A DNA stretch of 64,000 nucleotides, from NCBI GenBank assembly GCA_009363875.1, contig CM018697.1, positions 52,655,484-52,719,483 of the forward strand, written 5' to 3'. Positions 33,501 to 44,745 of this stretch are shown here, one piece after another (the first letter of the stretch is position 1; every line of letters starts with the position of its first letter). The notes below the pieces were generated by a model. That model saw nothing but the letters and a program-made list of their open reading frames with translations, was not told the DNA's origin and did not search any database. This stretch comes from Mikania micrantha (Eukaryota > Streptophyta > Magnoliopsida > Asterales > Asteraceae). Position numbers and translations under genes: made by a program.

Positions 33501-35127
33501 TCATAAAAGCTTGCAACATATTCTCAATCAGAAAGAGCTCAATATGAGACAACGGAGATGGGTTGAACTGTTGAATGATTATGACTGTGAAATTCGCTAC
33601 CATCCTGGTAAAGCGAATGTAGTAGCAGATGCGCTTAGTCGCAAAAGTCAAGTTCAGATCCATAGTGTCCGAGTGCACACTAACTTCCGTAATGATGTTC
33701 TCACAGCCCAACAACTCTCATTAGCTCAGGATAACTTGAAAAATGAGATGTCTTGCGGGGCTGAAATCTTATTGGAAACTAAGGATGACGGTTTGATGTA
33801 TTACTTGAATCGGTTGTGGATACCGAACAGGGGTGATCTTAGGGTGCTGATTATGGATGAAGCTCATAAGTCTCGTTATTCAATCCATCCAGGTGTTGAC
33901 AAGATGTATCAAGACCTTAGGGGCTTGTACTGGTGGCCTGGAATGAAGAAGGATATTGCTGAATATGTGTCTAAGTGCCTTAACTGTGCTAAAGTCAAGG
34001 CAGAACATCAGCGACCTTCGGGATTGTTACTACAACCAGAAATACCGATGTGGAAGTGGGAGAATATCTCCATGGATTTCATTACTAAACTCCCACGAAC
34101 CGCAAACGGTAAAGATAGTATTTGGGTGATAGTTGATAGATTAACCAAGTCGGCTCATTTCTTACCGATACGTGAGACTTACCCTGTGCGGAAGTTAGCT
34201 CGTATTTACATTGATGAGATCGTTAGTCGACATGGTATTCCCTTAAGCATAATATCGGACCGTGATGCTCGCTTCACGGCACGATTTTGGGAATCACTTC
34301 ATGAAGCTTTTGGAACAAGACTGGATCTTAGCACTGCTTATCATCCTCAAACGGATGGTCAAACGGAGCGAACGATTCAGACATTGGAAGACATGTTAAG
34401 AGCTTGTGTCATCGATTTTGGTGGCAATTGGGATAGCCATCTACCATTGGTTGAGTTCTCGTATAACAACAGTTATCACGCGAGCATTGGTATGGCGCCG
34501 TTCGAAGCTCTTTATGGCAGGAAATGTCGGTCACCTATTTGTTGGACCGAGGTCGGCGATTCGCAGATCACTGGTCCTGAGATTATTCAGGAAACGACTG
34601 ACAAGATCCGCCAGATCCGTGACAATCTGTTAGCTGCTCGCAGTCGACAGAAAAGTTACGCGGATAAACGAAGAAAACCTTTGGAGTTTGAAGTGGGAGA
34701 TATGGTATTGCTTAAAGTGTCGCCTTGGAAGGGCGTTGTTCGATTTGGGAAGAAGGGGAAGCTTGCTCCACGTTATGTTGGCCCTTTTAAGATCCTTGAA
34801 CGGATCGGGAAGGTTGCTTACAAATTGGAACTTCCTCCTGAACTTAGTAATGTGCATCCGACGTTTCACGTGTCCAATCTAAGAAAGTGCTTAGCTGATC
34901 AGGATCTTCAGGTACCACTCGATGACATCCGCATCGATGATACCATGCATTTTGTTGAAAAACCAGTGGAGATAATGGATCGGGAGATTAAACAGCTCAA
35001 ACGCAGTAGAATTCCAATTGTCAAAGTACGTTGGGAATCGAAGCGTGGTCCAGAATTCACATGGGAGCGGGAAGATCAGATGAAGCTTAAGTACCCACAT
35101 TTATTTACTACGGTCACTCCAAGTTGA
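30565..35127 (+). CDS. E5 gag-pol polyprotein, intact (1520 aa)
   Basis: Encodes all proteins for reverse transcription and integration in one frame. The start M-P-P-R-R matches the E6 gag start (M-P-P-R-R at 49855). Domains by residue: capsid about 55-250 (A-L-T-W-W-N, E-F-C-P-R-S-E); CCHC knuckles at 322 (C-N-N-C-G-K-F-G-H-F-A-N-V-C) and 375 (C-Y-E-C-G-E-V-G-H-F-R-N-Q-C); aspartic protease D-S-G-A-D at about 434; RT with V-F-I-D-D (Asp 770, 771); RNase H first Asp at 917; integrase zinc region from His 1101; integrase catalytic D1171, D1232, E1268 (spacing 60 and 35); GPF motif; chromodomain about 1463-1514 ending Y-P-H-L-F. The chromodomain marks the chromovirus branch and is thought to steer integration to heterochromatin. 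No frameshift or stop; all catalytic residues are present. TGA at 35125 overlaps the pre-PPT palindrome. Confidence 0.97.
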   Translation: MPPRRHNEDDSNNGDANNSNANSGIQELATLISGLVSQLTQANQNINQNRGGANQTTCTFKHFNSCNPLKFTGAESATGLLQWFESMENTFINSECPENLKVRYATSVFQKRALTWWNGEKRTRGVDAALALTWTEVKNLMTTEFCPRSEMRKLETEFWELKQDSGENVIYNTQFHEYSLLVPHLVTPLERAIEKYIGGLPVQIQDTVYGSNPKTLEAAIRLSATLTDNHVKNGTLTRKGHKKTDTKTTAKEVKTEVKSEAASSSKSNNKKRKTRNFMVTAPAAKSVQQSSNNSTARNFIGNTPQCNTCRYHHAPNLPCRVCNNCGKFGHFANVCRSAPQAQRMQHAPLALPAPHAQPIPAVPIRQVPQAQARACYECGEVGHFRNQCPKLTGNNQRVARGRAFQLNAPAAQANQDVVNGTFLINNSYASVLFDSGADRSFVSYDFECLLGRTRTYLDKPFNVEVADGNTIDIDTIIVGCTVNLNDHVFPIDLIPMHLGSFDVIIGMDWLATHRAEIVCHEKYIRIPLPSGETLRIFGETASKGLKLMSCTKAHKYLRKKCIAFLAHIVEKKEKEKRIEDVPVIRDFPEVFPDDLPGLPPERQVEFRIDLVPGANPVAKAPYRLAPSELQELASQLQELTDKGFIRPSHSPWGAPVLFVKKKDGSFRMCIDYRELNKLTIKNRYPLPRIDDLFDQLQGSAWFSKIDLRSGYHQLRVHDDDIPKTAFRTRYGHYEFLVMPFGLTNAPAVFMDLMNRVCRPYLDKFVIVFIDDILIYSKTKEEHEKHLKLVLEILREERLYAKFSKCEFWLKEVQFLGHIVNEYGVHVDPAKIDAVKNWSTPKTPTEVRSFLGLAGYYRRFISNFSRIAVPLTALTQKNRPYEWGPKQEEAFQTLKQKLCDAPVLTLPDGNDDFVVYCDASNLGLGCVLMQRGKVVAYASRQLKIHEKNYTTHDLELGAVVFALKIWRHYLYGTKCVVFTDHKSLQHILNQKELNMRQRRWVELLNDYDCEIRYHPGKANVVADALSRKSQVQIHSVRVHTNFRNDVLTAQQLSLAQDNLKNEMSCGAEILLETKDDGLMYYLNRLWIPNRGDLRVLIMDEAHKSRYSIHPGVDKMYQDLRGLYWWPGMKKDIAEYVSKCLNCAKVKAEHQRPSGLLLQPEIPMWKWENISMDFITKLPRTANGKDSIWVIVDRLTKSAHFLPIRETYPVRKLARIYIDEIVSRHGIPLSIISDRDARFTARFWESLHEAFGTRLDLSTAYHPQTDGQTERTIQTLEDMLRACVIDFGGNWDSHLPLVEFSYNNSYHASIGMAPFEALYGRKCRSPICWTEVGDSQITGPEIIQETTDKIRQIRDNLLAARSRQKSYADKRRKPLEFEVGDMVLLKVSPWKGVVRFGKKGKLAPRYVGPFKILERIGKVAYKLELPPELSNVHPTFHVSNLRKCLADQDLQVPLDDIRIDDTMHFVEKPVEIMDREIKQLKRSRIPIVKVRWESKRGPEFTWEREDQMKLKYPHLFTTVTPS

Positions 35128-35161
35128 ATTTCGGGACGAAATTCCTTTAACTAGGGGAGAC
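35126..35161 (+). other. E5 pre-PPT palindrome and polypurine tract
   Basis: GAATTTCG-GGA-CGAAATTC (35126-35144) overlaps the gag-pol stop codon. AACTAGGGGAGAC then abuts the 3' LTR. Confidence 0.87.
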
Positions 35162-38100
35162 TGTAACATCACTGTACTTTCAGTTGTCCGTACGTCCGTA
35201 CATCCGTACGATGGTACTGTTACCACTGGAGATTTATTTATTATGAATGATTATGGAATTATTGATTGACATTACTGATATTATCACTGTTACTGGTATA
35301 CATGATTATAGCATATTTATTATACGCATAAACCACGGGAAGTTTAGTTGTAACTCAACTAAACAGACCCGTAGTGTTTATCGCAGTTATTTATTACTGA
35401 TGATGAAGGATTGTTGGCTGAGATTGGAATGAGGTTAGAATTGGAAGTTTGGTTGAGTCTGGTTACTAAACGTAGTCAAGGACCCATGGTCATGGTTTAT
35501 CGAAATAGCGGTGGGACGGTGGCTAGGGCAGTTGCGACTGACCCTTACATATGCCCTATACATATGCATATTTCGGTCTATCATGGATGTGTCAGTGACT
35601 AGGGTTTAGTGGGATTTTGGTTTGGGAAATGATAATATTAATGTATTAAATAATGGGAATAATAAATACGCGATGTGAGGTTACGGTCATTATTTAAACG
35701 CGAGTATTGATTCAGAAATATTAACTTAATAATGTATTCGCGTGGGTGACGATTCACACGAATATAATTATTAAGAATAATATACTGAAACGATATTCAT
35801 AAATAGTAATTCAAATCGAAATACGGTACGAGCATCGGATTCGCAAAGGTGACGATCTTTACGAATACGTACGCGAGTAACGCGTTTCGACGAGATAATT
35901 AAATATTATCAAACGATATTAATCCAATAAACGGAAACTAAAAACGTTTATTAGGAATCACAACCTGAGATGTTTTCGAATAAATTAATTTATTTAAATA
36001 ATTATTTAACGAAAACGAAACGGAATTTATTTTACGAAACAATTTATTTAAGTTTATGTTAATCAAACAAAACAAATTTATTTAAAGTAGGTTATTGTTT
36101 TAAATATGTTACGTTAGAAAACCGAGCATTTTATTTATTAATATCGCGATAAAAACGAGATCGGGCAGTGGGGTACTACACGCGATAAAAGGAAGACTTC
36201 TCTTCCTTTTCTCTCATTATCTCTACATACACTCTCTCTCTAATTTCACCACAAAACACACACACAACTTCTCTCTACGATTTCGAGCTCGTTTCTTGGT
36301 GGATTCGCGAGATCTTGGTGTCCACGCGTTCGGGTGAACTGGAGCTACAAGGAGATACAAGAAAATCTCACGTTTGACCGTCAAATCGAGGTAAATCTAG
36401 CCTTATGTTTTCGGTTTTGTTATTGGGTCGTGAATATTGTGCTTGTTGTAGTTACAATTTGATAAATCCTTTGTAAAACACTAAAACGAGATTATAGGAT
36501 TGTATAGAAGCTTTGTATGGTCATGGATTAACAGGAGCTCGAGGATGATGAAGAGGAGATAACAGGTTCGCGGCCAGCAGGGGGACGAACCTTTGGCCGA
36601 ACCTTAGGAACCCCACGAACCTTGCTGAGCAAGTTTGAGAGGAACGAACCATGTAGTAGCTGCACGAACCTTCTGGGCGGAGCAGAAGGGGTGGCGAACT
36701 CTTAGCCACGAACCCTTAGCCACAAGCCCTGTCCAGCGAACCCTCTCATTTGGCGAACCATATAGGCTGCGAACCCATGGATCAACGAACCTTGTTGGGG
36801 CGAACTAGGGAGCCCACGAATCATGCTTATCTGCTGGCCGAACCCTAGCCAATTTCCTTACACGAACCATGGCCAGCTGAAGCTTAGTAACACCGAACCC
36901 ACGGCCATCCTGGTTGCGAACCTTGAGGCTAAATGGGCCGAACCTTGGCTGGGTTTTGCCAAGGGTTCGCTGCCCACAAGGGGGATTTGTTCTATCTTCG
37001 TTTAATTAAGAGATTAAGGACCGATAAACGACATGCTTAGATAGATATATGTATATACATGTACATGCATGCATGAGCACATCCAACCACCACCTTTTCT
37101 CTCTCTAGACATAAGTTCTTCAAAAACTATGAACTTCACATGTATAGAAATTGGAAAGACAAGGCTAATGCTTTATTTAGATACTTTAAATACACTTTTA
37201 GTTAATTAAGAGGATATAATGAATTAAATTATGATGGTGGTTAGCATGGAGGCATGCATGTGAGTATATGTATGGTTGATAGGATCATTATCCTAACATG
37301 TATCTATTTATGAGTCCTTACCAAGGACTTTAAGATCTCTCATCACTTGATAATATTAAAAGAGGTACCATGTAAGTTAAACTTTGAGACTAATGCTAAT
37401 AAAACTCTAAGGGTAACAACTTGACTTGAATAAGAATCTAAGTTAAAACAACATTGTGATTCTGAGTAAAAACTTACGACTAACTAATTAGAAATTCTAC
37501 TCACATACTTATGAGCATGAAAACACACCTCATTACAGATTGTTGAGTTGGTCTTGAGTTTGCATACGCGAGCGCGCATAACACGAGAACACATAATCTA
37601 AGGACTTCAGGTGAGTTCTCATAACCTCCCTTTCTTTAAACTGTTTTAGTTTTAAAACCCGGAGGTGGAACATGTATACCGGTTTAAATATTATTTTGAT
37701 AACACAAGGATAATACCTGTTTATCATTATGATATTCATATTATGGATTATCACTGATTTTTCATTATTATTTATCCGTGTAAATATTGTTATTGATTTC
37801 GGTCAATAACAAAGATTACATGTATTGTCACGTGGATGAGTTCCACATCCGTGAATCATTGCCTTTGACTTCGGTTGATTGCTTTGACTTCATGTATTGT
37901 CACGTGGATGAGTTCCACATCCGTGAATCATTGCTTTTGACTTCGGTTAAATGCTTTGGATTCATGTATTGTCACGTGGTTAGCGACCACTCCATGATTC
38001 ATGTATCTAACTCATGTTAAATACGTAAGGAATCATGTATAGTCACGAACATTGATTGAGAATATGATTGATTGAGTTTGGTTGATTTGTTGTGGATTGA

Positions 38101-38703
38101 TTGCCTATATTTGATTATGATTATTTGTGATTGGCTATGATTGATTTGGTTATGTGGTTATGTGATTGTGTACGTGTTTGGTTGTTGAGTTGATGGATGT
38201 GTGTTGGATTATCTCATACAGGTATTCATATGGATTTTCTCAAGAAGATCATAAGTTTTATACTCGTTTTAAAACAAAGCATTTTATAAAACCCCTTTTA
38301 AGTATAAACTTTCAAACTCATTTTTACTAAAACATTTTTGAATATAAAAACTTATGATTACTCACCAACTACTTTTGTAGTTGACACTTGATTTCTTACA
38401 TGTTTCAGGTGAAGGAGACAAGTAGGATGAAGAGGATGATCTCTTCTATTTTGGACATCATCATCATATAGGATTCTCGGACTTAGTTAATTAACTAAAT
38501 TTCTGGCGATTAGAGTTTAGTTAGTTTAACTAAATCTTTTGTGTATTTGATGTATTTGATTCATGATGAACATGATTTTTGTGTAATTATTGTGGTTGAT
38601 TAAATGATATATGATGACATGATTTAGATGCCCATGAGCTTGTGAACAATCTATACATCCCTCGTGGCATCCCGATGATTCCGCCGTCGGTCGGGGTGTT
38701 ACA
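35162..38703 (+). repeat. E5 3' LTR
   Basis: 3542 bp, nearly identical to 25496-29038. Differences seen: 25865 A vs G, 26124 T vs C, 26787 T vs C, a single-base gap near 27084, and 27247 C vs T. It carries the same promoter box (36184-36192), CGAACC cluster, intron-like sites (37611-38408) and 72-bp repeat. Confidence 0.97.
35473..35601 (+). repeat. Fold-back module M6 (E5 3' LTR)
   Basis: Copy of M5. It has the CAGT-TGCG-ACTG apical hairpin fully paired, where M5 has one A instead of G. Confidence 0.8.
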
Positions 38704-38774
38704 GTTTGAAGAGGAAGCTGTACCCGATAACAATTCTTAAATTTCGGGACGAAATTTCTCTAACAAGGGGAGAC
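38704..38774 (+). other. E4 pol tail, pre-PPT palindrome and polypurine tract after E5
   Basis: Starts with the second GTTTG. The E4 frame ends E-E-E-A-V-P-D-N-N-S and a stop at about 38738. AAATTTCG-GGA-CGAAATTT (38739-38757) and AACAAGGGGAGAC (38762-38774) lead into the LTR. Confidence 0.9.
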
Positions 38775-41700
38775 TGTAACATCAGTGCCGGAACCGTCAC
38801 TGAAACAGTGATCTCTACAGTACATGAACAGTAAATCAGGTACATATTTCAGTTACCAATTTCATGTCATTTTCACTACATGTTATCAAATCACAGTTCA
38901 GATTCAAATCAGAAAACAAAGTTCAGAAATAGGGTTCTTGAGTCAAATAATTCTTTGACAATACAGAACCATCATGTGATTACTTGTTTAGGAATTATTA
39001 TGTATACACGTATGTGAGACTTTAAAGAACAAAACACACGAATATTGTTACGTGAATGCTAAATTGACGGGATATTCGTATAGGTGACGATCTGTACGAA
39101 TAAATCTGAAAGTTTAACGTTCTGAATGATATTCTATATTTAGAAAACAAGATTGAAAGGTATAGTTATCGCCGTGTTCGTACGGGTGACGATTCGAACG
39201 AATAAGCGCGACGACCGTACATTTCGATTTAAAAAATAAATTAATATTCTAAATTTAAAATAAACAGAAGATATTAGTTAATTTATTAGGAATCACAACC
39301 TAAAATAATTAAATGAATTCTATTTTAAAATTGTTTCGTTTCGTCGCGAAGACTACACGAGCCGGCATTTTACGCGAAACCGAACGAGACCGAACGAGTG
39401 GGTATTTTATCCCACATTTAATGTAGCAAATAAATGCCACAACCACCACTCTCTCTCTCTCTCTCGTTTTCTCTCTCTCTCTAAAACCCTCTCAAGAACC
39501 TAACCTTCTCTCTAAGATTCGGAGTCCAATTATAGTCGGATTCAAGCTCTCTAATTGTCAAAACGTTCATCTCAATACGTAGATCACGGAAGTACAAGAG
39601 TTTTCAGCATCTACTCGACGAAACTTAGGTAAACTCTCGATTTATTTTCGGTTTTATGGCATTTCACGAACCATGTAGTTCTTGTTGTATTTATCGGCTT
39701 AAACGCATAGAAAACCACCTAGATAAACCATTATAACCGGCTAGGAAGCTCTATAAACTAACTGTTAACAGGATCTGATCGATGGGGAGGAGGAGTTGTA
39801 CAGGTTCGTGGATGGTGCTAGGCAGCCGAACCTTATTGGGCTGATGAAATAGCCGAACCATTCACTTAGAGCCGAACCTTGTAGCCTGCAGCGAACCCAT
39901 GAAAGCCTGCAACGAACCTGGAGTGTCTGAGTCACGAACCTTGCATTTCTGACAACCGAACCCTGGTTTACGTACCCTTGGTTGTCAAGCGAACCTTCCT
40001 GTTGGCCGAACCATATTCATTCAGCCGAATCGGTGCCCCACCTGCACCGAACCTGTCACCTTAAATCTGTTAGCCGAGCCTTCTTGCTCACCGAATCATT
40101 CTACAGACCCGAACCTTTACTGACCGAACCCCTGTGACTCAGAAATGACGTCCGAACCTTAGGACCACCTTAGGATTGCCGAACCTTCCTATGTCCCTAG
40201 TCGAACCTTAGCTTGAGGCCAAAGGTTCGCTGGCCAGTGAGATGCACAACTCAAATTCTATGAATCATGAAAAATTAGGTTGATGTAATGTATGGAAATT
40301 CAAGGATACATACATGCATGGTATATATTACGTGTGTGGGTGTGTGCATGGGCCAATAAGTGGGATTATTTCATAAATCTATTGCCTAAACCAAGAGGGA
40401 GTTAACCACATCTTAAAAGATTGGCTTTGGGGAAGGTCCTCAACGTGGATAGTTAACCTAAGTATAAACAATGGGCTATGTCAAATGATACCAGGAACTT
40501 GAATGGTAATCAATAATGAAACAAACACCCTCAATGGGTTTAATTGGGCCAAAGTGGGCCCAATGGGGTTTAATTAAGCCCATTATACATTAATCGTTTA
40601 TGTAAATTCAAGTAATGATGATTCTCTTTTTATATATAAAATTAAACGGTTTTGTGAATTTATTGAATTAAAATTTATAATTTTCTAGAATCTTGTTTAG
40701 TTTGAAATGAGATGTAAGTTATTTATAAATGTCATTGGGCTTCTTTTAAGTTTGTCTAGTTATAAAAGTTAGTTGTATTAAAAATTGATTGGGATTTTGT
40801 TGTAAAGTAGACAATATAATTGTTTGGATTTGAACTAGATACAGAGGAGACTCTGCCCAAATTTTTGTAAAATTTAATTATAAGTGTTGTAACTAAAAAT
40901 GGGTTTGGGATCACAAAAGGGTAACTAAGATAGATTAGATCTTAGATACACTTAGTACTAAGACACTTAGTTGCACACACACCAAGATCAAACCTTAGGC
41001 ACAACGACTACTACGCGTACTTATTATATTCGAATTCTTATAAAATAACTCAGGAACCGAAGATACTTAGCTTACAAACAAGAGCGCGCATTTTGTGTTA
41101 AATCATTTACATAGCAGCATAGGTGAGTTCATTGCCCCTTTTCAAACATTTTTGTTTTAAAACGCGGGACTAAGAAGCATGCAAAAACTGTTTATTGAAA
41201 TTGTTTACTTAAATGCTTTTAAATTTTATATGTTTTCATATATAAATGTTATCCTAGACCATGTTTAGGAAGATTTTATGCAGGTTTACTAACTGATTTA
41301 CTTATAAATTAAGTGAATAATCGGGTTAAACTAAAACATTTCAACAGATCAAAACATTTCGAACGATTCAAACTAAACATTTTGACAAAACAAGTGTGTG
41401 AGTTCAAGGAATCAAACGAAACATTTTGATGAATCAAATGGGTGATTTCAATGAATCAAACGACACATTTTGACGAAACAAGTGTGGGATTTCAACGAAT
41501 CAAACGAAACAATCTTTGCAAAGATAACATTTAATGTTCTACAAATCAAGTGTTTGTTGAACAATGAATCAAGTGTACAATTGATTAATGAATCTAGTAT
41601 TCTAGGATCAACGAACCAAGTACATCTTGTAACAGATCAGACGAATCAATATATCATTTTCAAGGGAAAGCCTGGGAAATATCAGAAATAACATATGCCA

Positions 41701-42634
41701 AAACGGACGAAACAAAAAAAAAACCCTACATTTTAAGAAGTCCTAGCTAGACCGTTTGATTTGTAGGTCGTATGTTTGATGATATTTATAGATTCCCTAA
41801 CTACTAAGTACCTAGATTGACAGACGAGTCTACTCGAGTTTGACCAAGGCCCCAATCATTAGGACTTAGATTTTATTAAATGTTTATTTATTTATTTAAT
41901 TAAGCATTTATAACTGTTTATACAATACTGTGGTTGATCATATTGTGTGATGAACTTATGAAATCAACATGGATTTCAAATGATTGTAAGTACAGGAACA
42001 ACAAACAAAAGAACTTATGGGATGGTGTTAAGGGTAAAAATGCTTAATTGTCACTAACAACGGTGTCATATGTGTATTAGTATGTGGTGGGATGGCGTCT
42101 GGGCGGGCTTGTAGGCTCGACTCTGGGGTATGCCCTATATATAAGCATACCGATATGGATATTACATTGAAGTTAATGAGGTTAGGGTCTTTACCGAAAG
42201 AGGTTTTCAAATCATTTTCAATTACTAAACTATATGAACTCACCAACCATGTGTTGACTTTATTTTTGCATAACTTCTCAGGTGACGAACAGGTCAACTG
42301 AAGAGTTGTTTCTTTTAGAGTAGGTTACAGATAGAAGACCTAGCTTTTGGACCTGCATACTTTTGGACATCGTACACAATTATTTTGTATATCTTGTGCA
42401 GATACAAGATTGAAGATTTATGATGTTATAGTAGATTTACATTGTTAAATTATAAACTTAACTGATGTAATTTAACTTTGTAATTCTATTTTATTTTAGC
42501 AAAGTTTCTCATTTATATATCATGTGCAATGTGAGCAATCTGATCATTTCGATTATCACTCACGATATCGCGCCCCGGGAACCTTCCGCCCGTCGGGGAA
42601 ACCCGATCCTACCCCGCCGGATCGGGGTGTGACA
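38775..42634 (+). repeat. E4 3' LTR
   Basis: 3860 bp, TGTAACATCAGTGCC to GGGGTGTGACA. It has the same layout as the E1 LTR: U3 hairpins (39073-39102, 39177-39204), a long CT microsatellite (about 39447-39483), candidate intron 1 (39629-39771), CCGAACC cluster (39805-40235), candidate intron 2 (41123-42281) and fold-back M2. Followed by CGAAC, expected to be the right copy of E4's target duplication. Confidence 0.93.
42052..42179 (+). repeat. Fold-back module M2 (E4 3' LTR)
   Basis: Same place as M1 inside candidate intron 2. Inner arms are ATTAGTATG / CATACCGAT. The apical loop is longer and altered (CTGGGCGGGCTTGTAGGCTC), but GCCCTATATATAAGC is kept. Confidence 0.78.
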
Positions 42635-43050
42635 CGAACGAACACGACGTTGGTTTCACTTTCTGATTTTTGTTTTCTACTATTCAGTCATTATTTCAGA
42701 ACATTAAACGTTCAGATTTATTCGTACAGATCGTCACCTATATGAATAATTCGTCGGTTTAGCATTCCGTAACAACAACCGTTATGGTTTTGTTTTGTTT
42801 AACCTCGCATTCGTTTATGCATAATAGCATTAAATCAAGCATTTGTGTGTCAGTTCAGTGTTATCTGATGTGTTTCTGACTGTTAAACCATAAGGTTTAA
42901 GTCAGATTTCAGAACAATAGCATAATAGATTTAGTGGCAAGCATCAAGTGTCAATAGCATATACATAGTTTCACGTAGTGTGTACCTGAGTTACTGTGCA
43001 AGTGCTGTAGAGATCACTGTTCCGGCAACGCGTCCGGCACTGATGTTACA
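42635..43050 (-). repeat. LTR B fragment (minus strand), host of E4
   Basis: Read on the minus strand it starts TGTAACATCAGTGCCGG at 43050 and follows the first about 415 bases of the E1/E4-type LTR, including one GGTGACGAT hairpin (42719-42749), up to the E4 insertion point. The rest must lie left of the window, beyond E4's 5' end. Confidence 0.82.
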
Positions 43051-43285
43051 TATCTGCACAAGATGTACAAAATAATTTGTAAAATGATGTTTCAAAAATA
43101 TGCAGGTCCAAAACACTAGGTCCTCTATCTGGCATCCTAGTCCAAAAGCAATAACTTCTTACTTAGACATGTTCGTCACCTAAGAAGTCATGCAAAAAGA
43201 TCAAGTCAACACATGGTTGGTGAGATCATATAATTTTATATGAAAATGAATTTGACTAAACCTGTTCATATGACTACCTTAACCT

Positions 43286-43403
43286 CATTAACAACCACCA
43301 ATACTATCCAGTCAAATATGCTTATATAGAGGACATACGTAGGGGAACAGGCCCCGTCCGACATCCCACCACATACCGACTACATAGTATATTGTTGTTA
43401 ATG
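43286..43403 (-). repeat. Fold-back module M3 (LTR C)
   Basis: Perfect 10-bp outer arms CATTAACAAC / GTTGTTAATG. On the minus strand the apical domain is GGTGGGATGTCGGACGGGGC with a TATATAAGCATA tail. Confidence 0.8.
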
Positions 43404-43495
43404 ATAACTAAGCATTTCATTCCATACATTGAATCACATACTTGAACCGTCTGAAAATGATTACTTTTGAACACCCAAAATGACAACCTTAACCT

Positions 43496-43611
43496 CACTA
43501 ACAACCACCTATACTATCCAGTCGAATATTCTTATAATAGGCATACGTAGGGGAACAAGGCCCAGTTGACATCCCACCACATACCGAACCACATAGTACA
43601 TTGTTATTAAG
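43496..43611 (-). repeat. Fold-back module M4 (LTR C, tandem duplicate of M3)
   Basis: A second, weaker copy about 210 bases from M3, with arms CACTAACAA / TTGTTATTAAG and the same apical GGTGGGATGTC. The M3-M4 pair arose by a local duplication that included flanking sequence. Confidence 0.75.
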
Positions 43612-44745
43612 GATAATTAAGCGTTTCATTCCACACCATTGACACATTAGTTCTTTAGTTCTTAGTTCTTGTAGTTCCACAAAATAGAATTTCTATTGAA
43701 TCCTTAAGTTCATCACACAATCATGATCAAGCATAGCATTTATAGAAACATTACAATAAATGCTTAAATAATTAAATAAATAAGCATTTAATAAAATCTA
43801 AGACCTAACGATTGGGCCTTGGTCAACTCAAGTAGACTAGTCTAGCAATCATGGTTCTTAGTAGTAAAGGAGATCTGCAAATTTCATCAAACATGCGACC
43901 TACAATCAATCAGTCTAGCTAAGACATCTTTTGATCTATACGTTTTTATAGTTATTTAGATCATCCGTGGCTCGTATAGTTCTTTATTTCTTTGGCACAT
44001 GTTATCTTTGAGTATTTCCCAGATGTTCCTCAAAACTGGTTAGGGAATGCTGTAAATATCATCAAACATGCGTCTCATATTCGATCAGTCTAGCTAGGAC
44101 ATCTTTCAAACCTGAGATTGGCACATGCTATCTTTGATATTTCCCAGACATATCCTTGAAAATAGTTCTTTGTTCATAGTTCTTTGCAATAGATCGTTAG
44201 TTCTTTGACAACACGCCATCAAAAATAGTACTTTGATTTGACCGTTAGTTCTTTGAAATTTGATCTTTGAAAACAGTTCTTTGTTTTAGATCTTTAGTTC
44301 TTTGAAAATAGTCCTTTGTTTTAGATCCTTAGTTCTTTGAAAATAGATCTTGCAAAAATAGTTGTTTGTCTTTAAAATTTGTTAGATAGCAAACTCATTC
44401 TGAAATTCTGAAATTAGTTTACCTAGATAAGATCTAGGATATCCATTTTACATATAAAACATATATTAAGTAAAAGCATTTAGGTAAATATAATCCAAAG
44501 AAAATAGTTTACACATGCTTCTCAGCCCCGCGTTTGTAAAACAAAAATGTTTACAAAAGGGGCAATGAACTCACTTGTGTTTCTACGTAATGATTCACAA
44601 CAAAATGTGCGCTCGTTACTTGTGGATTAAGTATCTTCAATACCTAATTTGTTTTAAGAAGATTCGAATACTATAAGTATCTATAATAGACGAATCTAGG
44701 GTTTTGGTCTCGGTGTGTGATCGATGTCGAAGTGTCAGTCAAAAA

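Larger units (their letters stand above)
25496..38703 (+). mobile_element. E5: complete, young Tekay-type chromovirus
   Basis: 13.2 kb with LTRs 25496-29038 and 35162-38703, GTTTG duplications, initiator-tRNA primer site, a 1.5-kb leader, an uninterrupted gag-pol, and a polypurine tract. By eye the two LTRs differ at about four substitutions and one single-base gap over 3.54 kb. All parts needed for autonomous transposition are visible, so this is the only element here that could be active. Expression cannot be judged from sequence. Confidence 0.97.
43051..44745 (-). repeat. LTR C fragment (minus strand), host of LTR B
   Basis: On the minus strand this is the 3' part of an E1/E4-type LTR: ACAAGAGCG-like exon, candidate donor near 44570, repeated T-T-C-T-T-T-G-A tracts, two fold-back modules, the CTCACCAACCATGTGTTGAC block and acceptor. 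It breaks off after CTTGTGCAGATA at 43051, where LTR B starts. TATCT (43051-43055) would be one copy of B's target duplication. The far end fades at about 44745. Confidence 0.75.
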
